DNA of 64,000 nucleotides from TH-plancto1 sp043777375 (GTDB taxonomy: Bacteria > Planctomycetota > Planctomycetia > Planctomycetales > Planctomycetaceae). The notes beneath the pieces were generated by a model. It was given only the letters and a program-made list of their open reading frames with translations, was not told the origin of the DNA and did no database searches. The DNA lies in NCBI GenBank assembly GCA_043777375.1, contig JAYWHX010000047.1, positions 62,001-126,000 on the forward strand, given 5' to 3'. Of the stretch, positions 18,501 through 26,752 are shown piece by piece (within the stretch, counting starts at the first letter, position 1; each line of letters begins with the position of its first letter). A program made the translations under genes and the position numbers.

Positions 18501-21500
18501 TTCACATTGGAGAGAGAGACGTTGATTCCGTCCGCTCCGTTCCCATTCGCACTGCCTGCGAATTGAACCGCGACCTGCTCAGCATCGCTGCCTGAGACTC
18601 GCAGCCCGTTGCCACCATTGTTGTTCACGACACTACTGCCGAACATCAACAGGTTGGCCGAGGAGCCAGCTCCATCAGCTGCCAAGCGGATGCCGTCGCC
18701 CGCATTCGTGTTAGCGGACAGGGTTCCCAGGGCTCCACTGTTCATTGTGGCTGTGAGCGCCCCGCCTGCCCCAGAGTTCAATTGGAAGCCATGCAAGGTA
18801 TTGCTGTTCACCTGGACGGCGTTGAAGAGCACATTCGCAGTGCTTCCCACTCCGTTGACGTTTCCGCGAACGCCGCTGGATGGGACGCCGACACCGTTAT
18901 TACTCATCAAGCCCCGAATGACCGCTGGACCGAACGGTGGGGTGGTCGTGGAACCAGTGACCGATCCGGTCACGTCCCCGCCTGTCACTGCGTCGAACGT
19001 GATTCCGTTCCGCTGGCTTTGGGTGATATCGACGTTGTTCAAAGTGAACGCCAGCTGGCCTGTTGTACTGGCCACAGCTTCGACCCCATGGGCCCCACTG
19101 CGGGTGATGCTGGAGTTCGACAGGGCGAACTGATTCTGCCCCTGCTGTTGAGCAATCAGGAGAACACCTGACTGGCCTGAATCATTGATGTCCGCACCAT
19201 CAACAGTGACGACAGCGGTCGAAGCAGCGCCCGAGACGAAGCCGTCGATTCCGTTGTCTCCGTTGCGGGAGAAGTCGTTGCCGGTGCCTGTCACAGAGGC
19301 GGAGAATTGAGCTCCACCGGTCACGTCATACTCAAAGCCGTCCCGATTGTTGTCGGTGATCGGGGTGCTGTTGATATCCACAGCACCAATCACTCCCAAC
19401 CCATCGACACTCACATTCAGGCCGTCAATGCCGTTGTTGACCAAAGTGGAGTCATTCAGTTGGATGCCCAGCGAGCTGGCCGAATTGCCGCCCGTTAAGC
19501 TGGCAACCAAGCCATTCCCGAGATTGTTCTCGATCAGGCTGTTGTTAAAGGTCAGGCCGATCTGCGTATCGTTACCACTTCCAACGACTCGCACACCATC
19601 GCCCTGCGTGCCCGAAACATTCGAGTTATTCCACGTCGAGAAGAGATCCGCACCGTTTGTGACGTTGGCTGCGAAGCCACCGTTACTAGCGAGAGAATTG
19701 GCGTTGGTGTTCGTGAAACTGAGAATCGCCCGCGAGCCATCTCCGTCCACTGTCCCGACGACATTGTTGATGGGATTGCTGGAGAGGTTGCTATTCGTAA
19801 ATGTCGTCGACAGCAGACTGCCGCCGTCCACTTGATAGGCGAGTCCAGCGACACCATTGTTCGTCGCCGTCGTATTGCCAAACGTCAGACCAACGTTGGA
19901 ATTATTGGTGACTTCGACATTGATGCCGACCCCGTTATTGCCCACTCCACTTTGCGAGAGCGACCCATCGCGGAAGACGCCAGCGAGTGTCGAGCCATTG
20001 TCAACGACCACATTCAATCCGTGTCGGCCGCTTCCTGTGTTCGGATTGCGATCAAAGACCACATCCGCCCGTCCGCCGTTGATCACGGACCCGTTGACTC
20101 CGTCGTTCCCGGAATTCGACAGGTTGGTATCGGAGAAGATCGCTGTCAGATGGGAGCTAGCGCCACTCACGTCGAATTCGAAACCGCTATTCCCACTGTT
20201 CGTGGCTGCGGTCGGATCGACGATCACGACCATGTTCGCACCGCCGAGAACGGTGGAGTGAACCGCATCGTTGGTGTTCCCCACGAGACTGCTGTCGTGG
20301 ATTTCCAGCTGGTAGTTGGTCGCTGCGCCGGTCGCAACCGACGAAGCTCCATCCACGGCATTCCCGTTCGCGGCGAGGTTGGTAAACAGAGCCCCACCGG
20401 TGGCATCGATCAGATTGAGAGCGACGCCGCTGCCGCCAGTACTTCCAGAAAGCGTGGCGTTGGTCGCACTCAGATTCAGTGCACCGCCATTAACGTTGCC
20501 TTCGAGCAGATTGCCGCTGCCGGTCGCACTGACTGTCGACATGGTGCCGGAGAGAGTTCCTCCGCCCGCCACGTCGAAGCGGAATCCATCCCCGACGTTC
20601 GTCAGGGCCGCGTTGGTCACGTTGGCCGTCAGCGTGCTGCCGGTGGCCTGGAGTATCACACCCGCATTGGTGTGATCGGCTCCCTGGTAGTCCCGCATAT
20701 TCAAGACGACGGCACCGCCCGTGGAACGGACAGCTGTGCCGACCGCTCCTCCTTGAGTGGTGACATCGTCGACCACCAGGTTGAGAGCTGGACCCGCAGT
20801 GTTGGAGACGGAAACACCGACACCCGTCAAGCTGGTGTTGATGAAGTTCGATTCGCGAATGGTGCCAATACCACCGCCGTCAACGATAGAGACTCCACTG
20901 GCCGAGGTCGCATTCACGCACTCGATGAGGAAGTTGTCCGTACCGGTCCCCGCGATTGCCGCAGCGGACCCGCCGATCATGTTGAACCCGCTGACGATGT
21001 TGTTGTCCGCGAGGGTGACGACCGGTGCTGCGAGGTTATTCGCACGCAGAGTCGGGAAGGCGCCGGTGTTGGACAGGAAGGACGTCGGAATCGTGACCAA
21101 TCCCAGACGATCCGTATCGATCTGGTGGGCCTTGCCTTCTCCGAACAGATCCTGCCCATTCTGAAGAGCGATATTGCCGACCGTGTCTCCCACTCCGCGT
21201 TTCACAATGACATAGTCAGAGTTCACGCTGCTCGGCAGCACGTTGTAGGGACGCTCAACGGTCCCGTCACCGCCCGCACCAAAGGTATTATTGACCCACG
21301 TGACTTCCAGCTTGTCACCCGTGGTGGGGTCATTCAATGGGACAGCGTATGCACCCGTGTTCTGGGCAAGCTGAACCTGCCACTGACGACGGACCTGGTC
21401 ATAACGACGACTGTAGGCATCGTTCGAACCGCCGAAGCGGGTTGGCAGCCGACCATCAAAGCGAACATCAACGCCGACGTTCAGGTTCGTCCCGAACTTC

Positions 21501-22267
21501 TCGTCATTGGTCACCTGGAAGCTGAGGTTGACACCTTGTGTCAGTCGACCTTCCACACGGGAACGCACCCCCCATGTGTCATCTTGCTCGAATGCGAGGT
21601 GGTAAAAGCCTGCGTACATTCTCAGCCAGTTGATCACTGGTACCGGAATACCAGCCTCGGCATCAAAGCCGGTCAGGGACTGCTGGAACAACGCAGACCC
21701 AAGGGTCGAGAAGTCGTGCCCGACGAAGACAGGCGTCGTGCCGGGATCGACCACACTCAGGAAGTTGCTCTGCTTTCCGAACGGGATATAGCCGTTGGCG
21801 CGTACGTCGAGCGGTCCGCTCTGGTACTCCACCCCGACGCCCGCCTGGCGGTAGTTGAATGCCTGGTCCGACTGGAGGGTGTCGTACCAGCCGTTCACGC
21901 CCCACATGGCGTCATCGACCATGACACGGTAGCCCAGCCCCGCGTTGAAGCCGTACCGATTGCTATCGGTAATCAGCGCGTGGGCTTCGCCAAAGACCTG
22001 TTGAGGACCGTCCTCGAAGATCGTATGACGAATGCCGATCCGCGAGTACCCATTCGGGATACCCACAGCCTGACCGGTCTGTTTATTGAAGAGCAGGTAA
22101 GTCCCACCCCCGGAAGTGAGCGTCATCGCCCCACTTAAGTTGTCCACGGACGAATAGCCCGGGCCCGAAGATCCAGGAGCTGGGGAGGTTTCCTGCGCAC
22201 GAACACGTGCGGGAAAGGCCATCCATGCCAATGACAGGGAAACCAGGCAGAAACGCTTCCAGTGCAT
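12506..22267 (-). CDS. Giant inverse-autotransporter-like surface protein with beta-helix passenger
   Basis: 3253 aa from the ATG at 22267, chosen because GGAGA lies 5 bases upstream and a signal peptide follows ('FCLVSLSLAWMAFPARVRA'). The frame is open to 22468 but the extra residues look non-coding. Residues ~25-290 resemble the N-terminal beta-barrel of intimin/invasin-type inverse autotransporters ('VFGEAHALITDSNRYGFNAG', 'GVNGWYDT'). From ~340 on there are dozens of Asn/Gly-rich right-handed beta-helix rungs of the form 'NNxGDGIxVxLxN'. A propeller-like domain (~1420-1840) and a non-repetitive domain (~2215-2405) interrupt the helix. The barrel would sit in the outer membrane and expose the C-terminal passenger. 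Adhesion is the likely role, by family only. Confidence 0.85.
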   Translation of the reverse strand: MHWKRFCLVSLSLAWMAFPARVRAQETSPAPGSSGPGYSSVDNLSGAMTLTSGGGTYLLFNKQTGQAVGIPNGYSRIGIRHTIFEDGPQQVFGEAHALITDSNRYGFNAGLGYRVMVDDAMWGVNGWYDTLQSDQAFNYRQAGVGVEYQSGPLDVRANGYIPFGKQSNFLSVVDPGTTPVFVGHDFSTLGSALFQQSLTGFDAEAGIPVPVINWLRMYAGFYHLAFEQDDTWGVRSRVEGRLTQGVNLSFQVTNDEKFGTNLNVGVDVRFDGRLPTRFGGSNDAYSRRYDQVRRQWQVQLAQNTGAYAVPLNDPTTGDKLEVTWVNNTFGAGGDGTVERPYNVLPSSVNSDYVIVKRGVGDTVGNIALQNGQDLFGEGKAHQIDTDRLGLVTIPTSFLSNTGAFPTLRANNLAAPVVTLADNNIVSGFNMIGGSAAAIAGTGTDNFLIECVNATSASGVSIVDGGGIGTIRESNFINTSLTGVGVSVSNTAGPALNLVVDDVTTQGGAVGTAVRSTGGAVVLNMRDYQGADHTNAGVILQATGSTLTANVTNAALTNVGDGFRFDVAGGGTLSGTMSTVSATGSGNLLEGNVNGGALNLSATNATLSGSTGGSGVALNLIDATGGALFTNLAANGNAVDGASSVATGAATNYQLEIHDSSLVGNTNDAVHSTVLGGANMVVIVDPTAATNSGNSGFEFDVSGASSHLTAIFSDTNLSNSGNDGVNGSVINGGRADVVFDRNPNTGSGRHGLNVVVDNGSTLAGVFRDGSLSQSGVGNNGVGINVEVTNNSNVGLTFGNTTATNNGVAGLAYQVDGGSLLSTTFTNSNLSSNPINNVVGTVDGDGSRAILSFTNTNANSLASNGGFAANVTNGADLFSTWNNSNVSGTQGDGVRVVGSGNDTQIGLTFNNSLIENNLGNGLVASLTGGNSASSLGIQLNDSTLVNNGIDGLNVSVDGLGVIGAVDINSTPITDNNRDGFEYDVTGGAQFSASVTGTGNDFSRNGDNGIDGFVSGAASTAVVTVDGADINDSGQSGVLLIAQQQGQNQFALSNSSITRSGAHGVEAVASTTGQLAFTLNNVDITQSQRNGITFDAVTGGDVTGSVTGSTTTPPFGPAVIRGLMSNNGVGVPSSGVRGNVNGVGSTANVLFNAVQVNSNTLHGFQLNSGAGGALTATMNSGALGTLSANTNAGDGIRLAADGAGSSANLLMFGSSVVNNNGGNGLRVSGSDAEQVAVQFAGSANGNGADGINVSLSNVNNAAIELAPTAGTIQNNVGDGIQIDLVDTDLTNLTVNGTLVESLKIQGLSILNNGGDGLRISADNSDLASGVISGNTITGNAGSGLLVDLVNGSDWNLNVLNNSLNSNGGFGFHITQGDGTSKIVVDGNQVVGNTLGNIIVDLNGTAVSELHIDNNVVDGDGVVASDTFTPGLNFLGTTLDDTTGVIPPDTMGAVGLNEVVEMINGAFAVYDKTTGALISRVDLDTFWLSAGLPSVQTGSFDPRIVFDPTVNRWFAASLDAPATASGAGNNILVAVSDTSDPSGTWSAFRFRGDTEFQSFNDYVTLGVDNAGVHLATINFPTAGPVDLSAYTIPKADLLSATPTIANLTRMEDQPLNLFGGGPLQPAIDFSSPDNRVAVLSANDNGGNTLTRTNIFTFGNFAGLGGTTDIAVPVYAAPQNARQPGAPAVENDAARFGSNVVEVNGSLWAAHAVDGTGTSNSAIRWYQIDVNTNAVLQTGVIENPNVDYFYPSIAVNDTGAVVIGFSGSGPTQFISSMAAFGSTTGGVTSFQSPVILAAGAADYNLTFGGGRNRWGDYSSTVVDPTDPNKFWTFQERVSSLNTWGVQITEIDHVQIDAIAGTTVGDAIAVSVSDSARLLAPSSINNNTVTGHGGDGIRVNLNDTGSIDNLTIDGNTVTGNTGNGIGFLTTGTPTLGQLSISNSANVSNNGGNGINVQLFNVTGAPDITIDGNNVHDNAGLGIAVDGVDSSVGIVSVQSNTIANNVGGDGLRVNLSSTTGAHVVDRVLANNNIITGNAGDGIEIDLLDLSVTTDVLANNNQVSGNTGRGIVIDVLNTDLNDVVVSSNSVDGNTGGDGISVLLNNTTGGSIVADQIVMIGNSVTSNAGDGVNVLLNQISNVTEVLIDQSNVLNNTGGGVSVVANGTAISNISLQGNTILANTGGDGAHLELIDSSSNSLVVEGNEIEVNNGEGLQILLDNSSLGELRIDDNNAGTAAPAGTYAFTGNTNNLGWFLQNTSNNLAIEIENIEYDITGNRSGLTFATERGFFARPFGHFAPFSTAVGFESVNGLMIDPTLTPTTDLLGNVPVDGGVADGSTVVNWGFNDFQSNAVLGGDFGFSATLVAGDAANNSIFFGGDLSGSPVRVTFTGGRQLIGRLSNASIATFGASQIFPASSGGISNNTSDGIQIQALNGSNVGSMSINNNVVDSNAGDGVVLDIQDSVISPAQTILVNQNRITNNTGSGFSLVNPDTNGTPIEIEFDSNTITGNTGGPGIDLQIDDDLGALTTRIVNSTISNNAGGGVNLLLSQSVVADVTDFSGNTVSNNGSVGLRIDATDNAQFALAMGATGHNTFNANVDAGLGVTMNSNSQGQLSILDSQFDNTTNGANTTFNGEGIHIQMQDNAVLPNLVIGDPVAGTSTATGNASHGVQVFVDGFSQLVNPTIQNMTINSNGGDGINVERRGIGVIDNFVISSNNLNANRGDGFDIRARAANLTDEYTITNNTINGSTGRGIAFGVDGDADMTTNLDGNTITNNGGTGITVNSTLNAVTDTPTFTGTWLASTITGNGGRGVDIQSPGHIIQIGDATAAFPDTIISNNAQAGVFVGSLGTLDLDNVEINGNGAGGVVFQGGTGGLMTIDRAEISGNTGHGVDLLMNGNTLSVTNSRIASNTLDGVRVNSVAGVNDVTLTNNIMTLNTQDGLEVINNSAAGFTATITNSQFTSNTERGVAIINRGSGQANVTLDDNQIVSNGEEGVYVVNTASADQSTRANATVALSSNGLVNATPDLVFAMNRNTVSANGLNSGFTATGLVVRVGTADGGSADFTDDGGFAATRAGVTATVQDNILQGNAGSDVFFQSFVSTVDPLASVGTWDAATFALATYQTDPLARLDLVYGNNVADSTDATTIGASYNNAEGLFKSRLTSQTPAGPFATATRDRNAQRLADRDVAAGGTLLDPNAPTVQASYLYSGVGASTFRVMLNPGNVFGTGAGFILDNAPYVDLNDAQGVGGPAFPFGWGTLP

Positions 22268-22685
22268 GAGCTTCTCCAACAGCTGCGGCGGGGAACAACC
22301 CCGTACGGCGGCGTATGATCTAACTCCCAGGGTCCTCCGACACTTTCGAGACGATTGACAGCGTCGTCGAAAGATCATGAACCGGTAGCAATTGCGACTC
22401 GGTCCCGACCTGGGAGATAACTTGGCAACCCGAGCGCAAGTGACGCGTTCGAGATACCAAGTCGTCATCTCTGTTTTCGGAACATGCCGAATGTTCTATT
22501 GAGTCAAACTTTACGGGCTGTAGCGGCTATATCGATTTTCCGGTGTACATTGGGGGTCATGGGTAGTTCTGGGCACATGGGGTCTGAGTCCAGGAGCCTA
22601 AAGCCGAGATGCCAGCATGTGTTCGCTGAGATCTGTCTATATATGTAGTGAGCGAGCATGAGGGCTCTCGATCCGCTCTACCTGC
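22268..22685. promoter_or_regulatory. Upstream region of the giant autotransporter gene
   Basis: 418 bases without a gene. Close to the start codon there is a hairpin at 22289-22303 (CGGGG, 5-base loop, CCCCG) that ends 11 bases before the ribosome site at 22273-22277. A dyad GAACAT-gccga-ATGTTC at 22480-22496 could be an operator. No convincing promoter boxes were found. Confidence 0.4.
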
Positions 22686-23747
22686 TTAATGTGTTACGTG
22701 AGCGCGAATCTCAATCCCCAGACTCGGTTGCTCTGGGTGATCGGTCGTGATCTGCATCGTCTCCTGATAATCCCCCACAGCTGAGGGGGTGAAGATCAGA
22801 TTTCCCCAGTGAGACTTGACTGCTTCTGCGGAATCAGGCTGAATTGAAAGTGACACTCCGGAACCAGAAGGCCCCACAATACGGAACGGGCGATCATCAC
22901 GGGCGAGAATCTGAATCTTGCGAGTGACAGACTGGCCAACTGGCACCTCTCCGAAATGGACAACACGGGGACCATTCAGACCGCTGCGAAACTTGACCAT
23001 CAGCCGGGCCTGGCCGCTAGGCGAGCTGGACTCTGAACCCGAGACACGAATCGACCAGAATTCATCCACGAAAGATATTGTTTCCGGCTTCACGATTGCC
23101 GCCGACACCCGCCAACTCTGCCGCCACAGCTGCTCGCTCAACTCCACGACGGGCCCCAAAGCCTCTGGTTCCTTGACCTGTGATCCCGCAGGCCACCCGG
23201 TAAGGACCGGCTTCTGCTCGGCCAGTTCGCGAGTTCTCGCCGTCCGCGTCACCTCCAGACGAACAGTTTGAGCGGGCGAACTCTGGACGAACTCCGCCGT
23301 CATCAAGCTGGGATTCGTCCGAAATTCGGCGACGCTGACCAGGGTTCCTTGACAGTCAATGACCTTCACTGGCTCGCCAGCGATGGTTTCATATTCCACG
23401 GAAAAACGGTAATCGGCTGCCTGATCGACAGTCGGTCGATTGGGATGCAGTGTGAGCACCTCCGTGGCATCTGTCCCGATTTCGAACAGATCCCCCACTT
23501 TGAGCCGCGTCCCTCCTCTGCGAACCTGGTAACAGCTGCACCCGATGGCGCGGACTTTCATTTGGACTGGATGCCCAGTCCCGTTATGCAGAGGGTATAA
23601 AAAAGAGCCCTGTGGGTCCGACTCAAACGAGTCACCGACTTCACCCAGGAGCCAAGTCTTTGATTGTACCGAGTCAGAACAAGTGACTGATGCCGATCCA
23701 CCCGATGTGCCGCACCCGAACAGACAAAATGCCAGGCAGACCCACAA
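22686..23747 (-). CDS. Lipoprotein with DUF1573-like domains
   Basis: 353 aa from a TTG at 23747; no in-frame ATG or GTG fits better. A short hydrophobic start 'LAFCLFGC' forms a lipobox, so the mature protein would be lipid-anchored at Cys12. The N-terminal half contains 'VRAIGCSCYQVRRGG', like the Cys motif of DUF1573 domains, within an immunoglobulin-like beta pattern. The C-terminal half repeats the pattern ('VVHFGEVPVGQSVTRKIQIL', 'TTDHPEQPSLGIEI'). These domains are widespread in planctomycetes and bacteroidetes but have no firm function. The gene is transcribed towards the giant autotransporter gene but is separated from it by 418 bases. Confidence 0.7.
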   Translation of the reverse strand: MWVCLAFCLFGCGTSGGSASVTCSDSVQSKTWLLGEVGDSFESDPQGSFLYPLHNGTGHPVQMKVRAIGCSCYQVRRGGTRLKVGDLFEIGTDATEVLTLHPNRPTVDQAADYRFSVEYETIAGEPVKVIDCQGTLVSVAEFRTNPSLMTAEFVQSSPAQTVRLEVTRTARTRELAEQKPVLTGWPAGSQVKEPEALGPVVELSEQLWRQSWRVSAAIVKPETISFVDEFWSIRVSGSESSSPSGQARLMVKFRSGLNGPRVVHFGEVPVGQSVTRKIQILARDDRPFRIVGPSGSGVSLSIQPDSAEAVKSHWGNLIFTPSAVGDYQETMQITTDHPEQPSLGIEIRAHVTH

Positions 23748-24383
23748 GCCACGCTGAAAACTGAAAATGTCATGCTCCCGAGAACAGGGTCTATATTGCG
23801 AATGCAGGGAATTCGAAAAGATGAGGGCAGCCTCTCCCTCTAAGATACTCTGAGCATCACGCTGAAAAAAGTGCTGAGGTCAAATACAATTCCTAATTCG
23901 AAAGTGATCCCTGAGCTTTCCCCATTCTTACAATGTCATTTTCGTCGTTAACTGGCAGCGCCGCTGATCTGAATCACCAGAACAGGTCTTTTGGAGACTT
24001 TAGAGCATCATAGGTGTACGAATATCGGCATTTGTTGCCGCTACAACCGGTAGATTCCGCCATCTCGATGACAGGACCGGCAACACCTGCTGTTGTCGAG
24101 TCGATTTGTCTCGTTGAAATCGATACACGCCCTGAGTGTCTGGATTCTACGATCTACCTCAAAACCTGGAAGCCAAATGAAGAGTGCCCGACTCGGACTC
24201 ATCAGCGACAAGGTTAAAACCTTATTATCCAAGTAATAACACAATGAAAAACAAGTTTGGCACACCTAATGCATAATCACTTTTCGACGGCAACGACAGG
24301 AAACAAACACTCGCACAACGGATCGCGAGCGCCCTGTCGGGGAGCCAGAAACCGCCCGAACCTCTGCAAATTGGAGACATGCC
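23748..24383. other. Long gene-free region upstream of csrA
   Basis: 636 bases with only weak short frames. The right part is more AT-rich than its surroundings and holds a palindrome AAGGTTAAAACCTT at 24210-24223, overlapping a TTATTA/TAATAA dyad at 24222-24239. It probably holds the csrA promoter and a long leader, and also the promoter of the lipoprotein gene on the other strand. Confidence 0.4.
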
Positions 24384-24611
24384 ATGTTGGTCTTGACCCG
24401 CAAGAAAAGTGAAATGATTCGAATTGGTGACAACGTTGTGATCAAAGTGATCTCCACGAGTAATGGGAAAGTGAAAATCGGAATCGAAGCACCGAATGAT
24501 GTGCGTGTCGTCCGAGCAGAACTGAATGTTGAGCCGGATGCACCGATGATTCCGACCCAAACGTTGCGGGACCGTGTTCTCGCCCGTCGCCATGTGGTCA
24601 CTGCGAAGTAG
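24384..24611 (+). CDS. csrA: Carbon storage regulator CsrA
   Basis: 75 aa, ATG start with GGAG 7 bases upstream. The entire CsrA fold is present: 'MLVLTRKKSEMIRIGDNVVI' at the N-terminus, 'GKVKIGIEAPNDVRVVRAEL' with the conserved Arg residues near 44 that contact RNA. The C-terminal tail is about 15 residues longer than in E. coli. CsrA is a homodimeric RNA-binding protein that recognises GGA in hairpin loops and usually blocks or opens ribosome sites. The next gene, an S41 peptidase, starts 95 bases downstream. Confidence 0.95.
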   Translation: MLVLTRKKSEMIRIGDNVVIKVISTSNGKVKIGIEAPNDVRVVRAELNVEPDAPMIPTQTLRDRVLARRHVVTAK

Positions 24612-24706
24612 TCGGACGCTGTCTCCAGCACACCCCGAGAGCTGTACGATGGCTCTCGTCTTCCCACGGTCGCTTTTGCGGCCCGGTTGAAAAGGACTTT
24701 CCCATC

Positions 24707-26575
24707 ATGTCAACACACAACACATCACGAAGCTCACTCAAGACGATCGCTGCGATTTACTCGCTCCTGTTGATGCTAGGCGGACTGACCCTCAGCTTGG
24801 CTCAGGAGACACGCCTTGTTCTCCCCACAGCACTGGAACTCTGGCACAGCCAGCCCGTCACATCGCCGGATCAGTTACACGACGACAACCGGACGCAGGC
24901 CATTGACCTGCTGAGCCAGCACAACAAAGTCGAGGAACCCCCGGATCTGATCCGGGTTGCTGTGCGTCCCGGAGCTTCACGCCCCGTGGAAAACATCCCG
25001 GTCAATTACGCTCCGCCAACCTTCGAGCTCACCACCCCCAACCAGCGCCTCAATGTGACGCCCTCGGCTCAACCGAGCGAGAGCGATGCGGAGAAACTCC
25101 AGCTGCGAATCAGTGCCCGGTATCAAGATCCCAAGATGCTGTCGCTGCTCAACAGTACAAACATGCGGCAGATGTCGTCGCTGTTCATGGAAGTCTCACA
25201 GACGATCGATGCCCGGCACGTGAATCCTACCTCGTACGAAGTCCGCACAGCTGCCGCCCTCACGGGATTGCTGCGAGCCTTGGACAATCCAGAATTCCTC
25301 AAGGTCGCGGGGGCTCGTGGGGGTGACGCCAACTTGCAACAGGCGACAACCAGTCTCAGCCAGCTGATCGATTCACAACCCGCCCGTTCGGCGGAAGATG
25401 CCATGGGAGTGATGCAGTGGGCTGCCGACACCTTGAATCAACAACTCGGAATTCGTCAGGAGATTGTCGCCATCGAGTTTCTGAATGCGACTCTGGATTC
25501 ACTGGACAAGTACTCTTCCTTCATGCCCAACAAGGTCGGAAACGCCCCCAGTGCCCAGGCCAACTTGGCCACGGCGGGCCTCGAAGAGCGAATCGTCGGC
25601 GTCGGCATCGAGATGAAGAAACACGACAATGGGGCCCTCATCATGGGAACCGTCGAGGGCGGTTCAGCAGCGGAAGCGGGCCTGAAGCGAGGTGATGTCC
25701 TGATCCAAATTGGGAACCAGTCCCTCAGTGGGATGGGCCTGAACCAGATCGCGGAACTCGTCTCAGGAGCCAATGGAACAACGGTCGACATCCAGATTGA
25801 TCGAGCCGGACAGAAGTACGGGGCCACCCTTGAACGCCGTCAGGTCTATGTCAGCAGTGTCGCCGGTGCCCAGATGGTCGAGGAGAGTCAAAAGGTCGGT
25901 TACGTGAAGCTCAAGCAGTTCTCCGAGTCATCCGCCGAAGACCTCGAAAAGGCGATGTGGAAGCTCTACAACGCTGGCATGAATTCGCTGGTCCTCGACC
26001 TGCGAGGGAATCCCGGCGGCCTGTTGACCGAATCGATCCAAGTCTCCGACCTGTTCCTCCCCTCGGGAGTCATCGTCTCGACCAAGGGACGGAACGCCTC
26101 GGACAACACCACCGAATCGGCCAAACGGGCCAAGACCTGGAACCTGCCCCTCGTCGTCCTCGTCGATGAGAACAGTGCCAGTGCCAGCGAAATCTTCGCA
26201 GCTGCAATCCAGGAAAACGGACGCGGCGTGGTGGTCGGTCGCCACTCGTATGGCAAGGGAACGGTGCAAACCCACTTCCCCCTCAACACGGTCTCCGGAG
26301 TGCTGAAGTTGACCACCGCCAAGTTCTACTCCCCGAGCGGTCGCGAAATGGCTGGAGCCGGTGTGACACCCGACTACCTCGTGCAGACCGCGAATGAAGA
26401 CACAGCTGCCAGCTTGTCCGATGACAACGATCTGAAGACAGCCTTCGAAGTGGTGCAAAGTGGACAGCCACAACAGCTGGCCAAGGCTGCCGGGCAAGGG
26501 AAGAAGCTCAGCACGAAGCCCGTCTCCGCTCCCCGTGTGTTCGAAGAACTGTCCGCTCCTGCTGTCGAGCGGTAG
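24707..26575 (+). CDS. S41-family C-terminal processing peptidase with PDZ domain
   Basis: 622 aa with an N-terminal signal sequence or anchor ('TIAAIYSLLLMLGGLTLSLA'). Residues ~30-260 are a helical region typical of planctomycete members, including 'LDSLDKYSSFMP'. The PDZ domain is at ~295-385 ('GVGIEMKKHDNGALIMGTV', 'GLKRGDVLIQIGNQ'). The protease core contains 'LDLRGNPGGLL', the catalytic Ser in 'NSASASEI' and the general-base Lys in 'SYGKGTVQ', so the Ser-Lys dyad is intact. Such enzymes trim or degrade periplasmic proteins from the C-terminus. It lies downstream of csrA, followed by hairpins at 26589 and 26663. Confidence 0.92.
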   Translation: MSTHNTSRSSLKTIAAIYSLLLMLGGLTLSLAQETRLVLPTALELWHSQPVTSPDQLHDDNRTQAIDLLSQHNKVEEPPDLIRVAVRPGASRPVENIPVNYAPPTFELTTPNQRLNVTPSAQPSESDAEKLQLRISARYQDPKMLSLLNSTNMRQMSSLFMEVSQTIDARHVNPTSYEVRTAAALTGLLRALDNPEFLKVAGARGGDANLQQATTSLSQLIDSQPARSAEDAMGVMQWAADTLNQQLGIRQEIVAIEFLNATLDSLDKYSSFMPNKVGNAPSAQANLATAGLEERIVGVGIEMKKHDNGALIMGTVEGGSAAEAGLKRGDVLIQIGNQSLSGMGLNQIAELVSGANGTTVDIQIDRAGQKYGATLERRQVYVSSVAGAQMVEESQKVGYVKLKQFSESSAEDLEKAMWKLYNAGMNSLVLDLRGNPGGLLTESIQVSDLFLPSGVIVSTKGRNASDNTTESAKRAKTWNLPLVVLVDENSASASEIFAAAIQENGRGVVVGRHSYGKGTVQTHFPLNTVSGVLKLTTAKFYSPSGREMAGAGVTPDYLVQTANEDTAASLSDDNDLKTAFEVVQSGQPQQLAKAAGQGKKLSTKPVSAPRVFEELSAPAVER

Positions 26576-26588
26576 TCTCCCTCCCGTA

Positions 26589-26610
26589 GCAGAAGTCGTG
26601 AGACTTTTGC
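26589..26610. repeat. Short stem-loop related to the one at 11062
   Basis: GCAGAAGTC-gtga-GACTTTTGC forms a 9-pair stem (one G-U). Sequence, length and 4-base loop match the hairpin at 11062-11083 with changes on both arms. It starts 14 bases after the S41 peptidase stop. Confidence 0.5.
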
Positions 26611-26662
26611 CGAACTCCAACTTCCTCAGAACAACACCCTGACGCGACATCTTGGAAGTCAC

Positions 26663-26696
26663 AACGCCACCGGGTGCTCCCTGCCCCGGTGGCGTT
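26663..26696 (+). terminator. Strong hairpin downstream of the S41 peptidase
   Basis: AACGCCACCGGG (26663-26674) pairs perfectly with CCCGGTGGCGTT (26685-26696) around a 10-base loop, followed by TGTGCGTTTGC. The U-tract is weak, but position between convergent genes supports a terminator. Confidence 0.65.
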
Positions 26697-26752
26697 TGTG
26701 CGTTTGCTTCCAGTCTCGCGAAGAGACCTCCCCGCTCGCCAATTCACCCAAC

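Noticed and set aside
19832..22138. A 768-codon plus-strand frame opposite the autotransporter gene
   Set aside because: It is antisense to the beta-barrel and beta-helix coding region, whose minus-strand product has clear family features. The plus-strand product is rich in Asp, His and Val with no domain, as expected from reversed Asn/Gly/Thr-rich repeats.
22268..22468. The upstream extension of the autotransporter reading frame
   Set aside because: The ATG at 22267 has a ribosome site and begins the signal peptide. The 67 upstream codons are Arg/Cys-rich and cover the hairpin region.
24014..24265. Short frames on both strands upstream of csrA
   Set aside because: They overlap each other, lack ribosome sites and show no family features. 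The region is better read as a csrA leader or promoter region.
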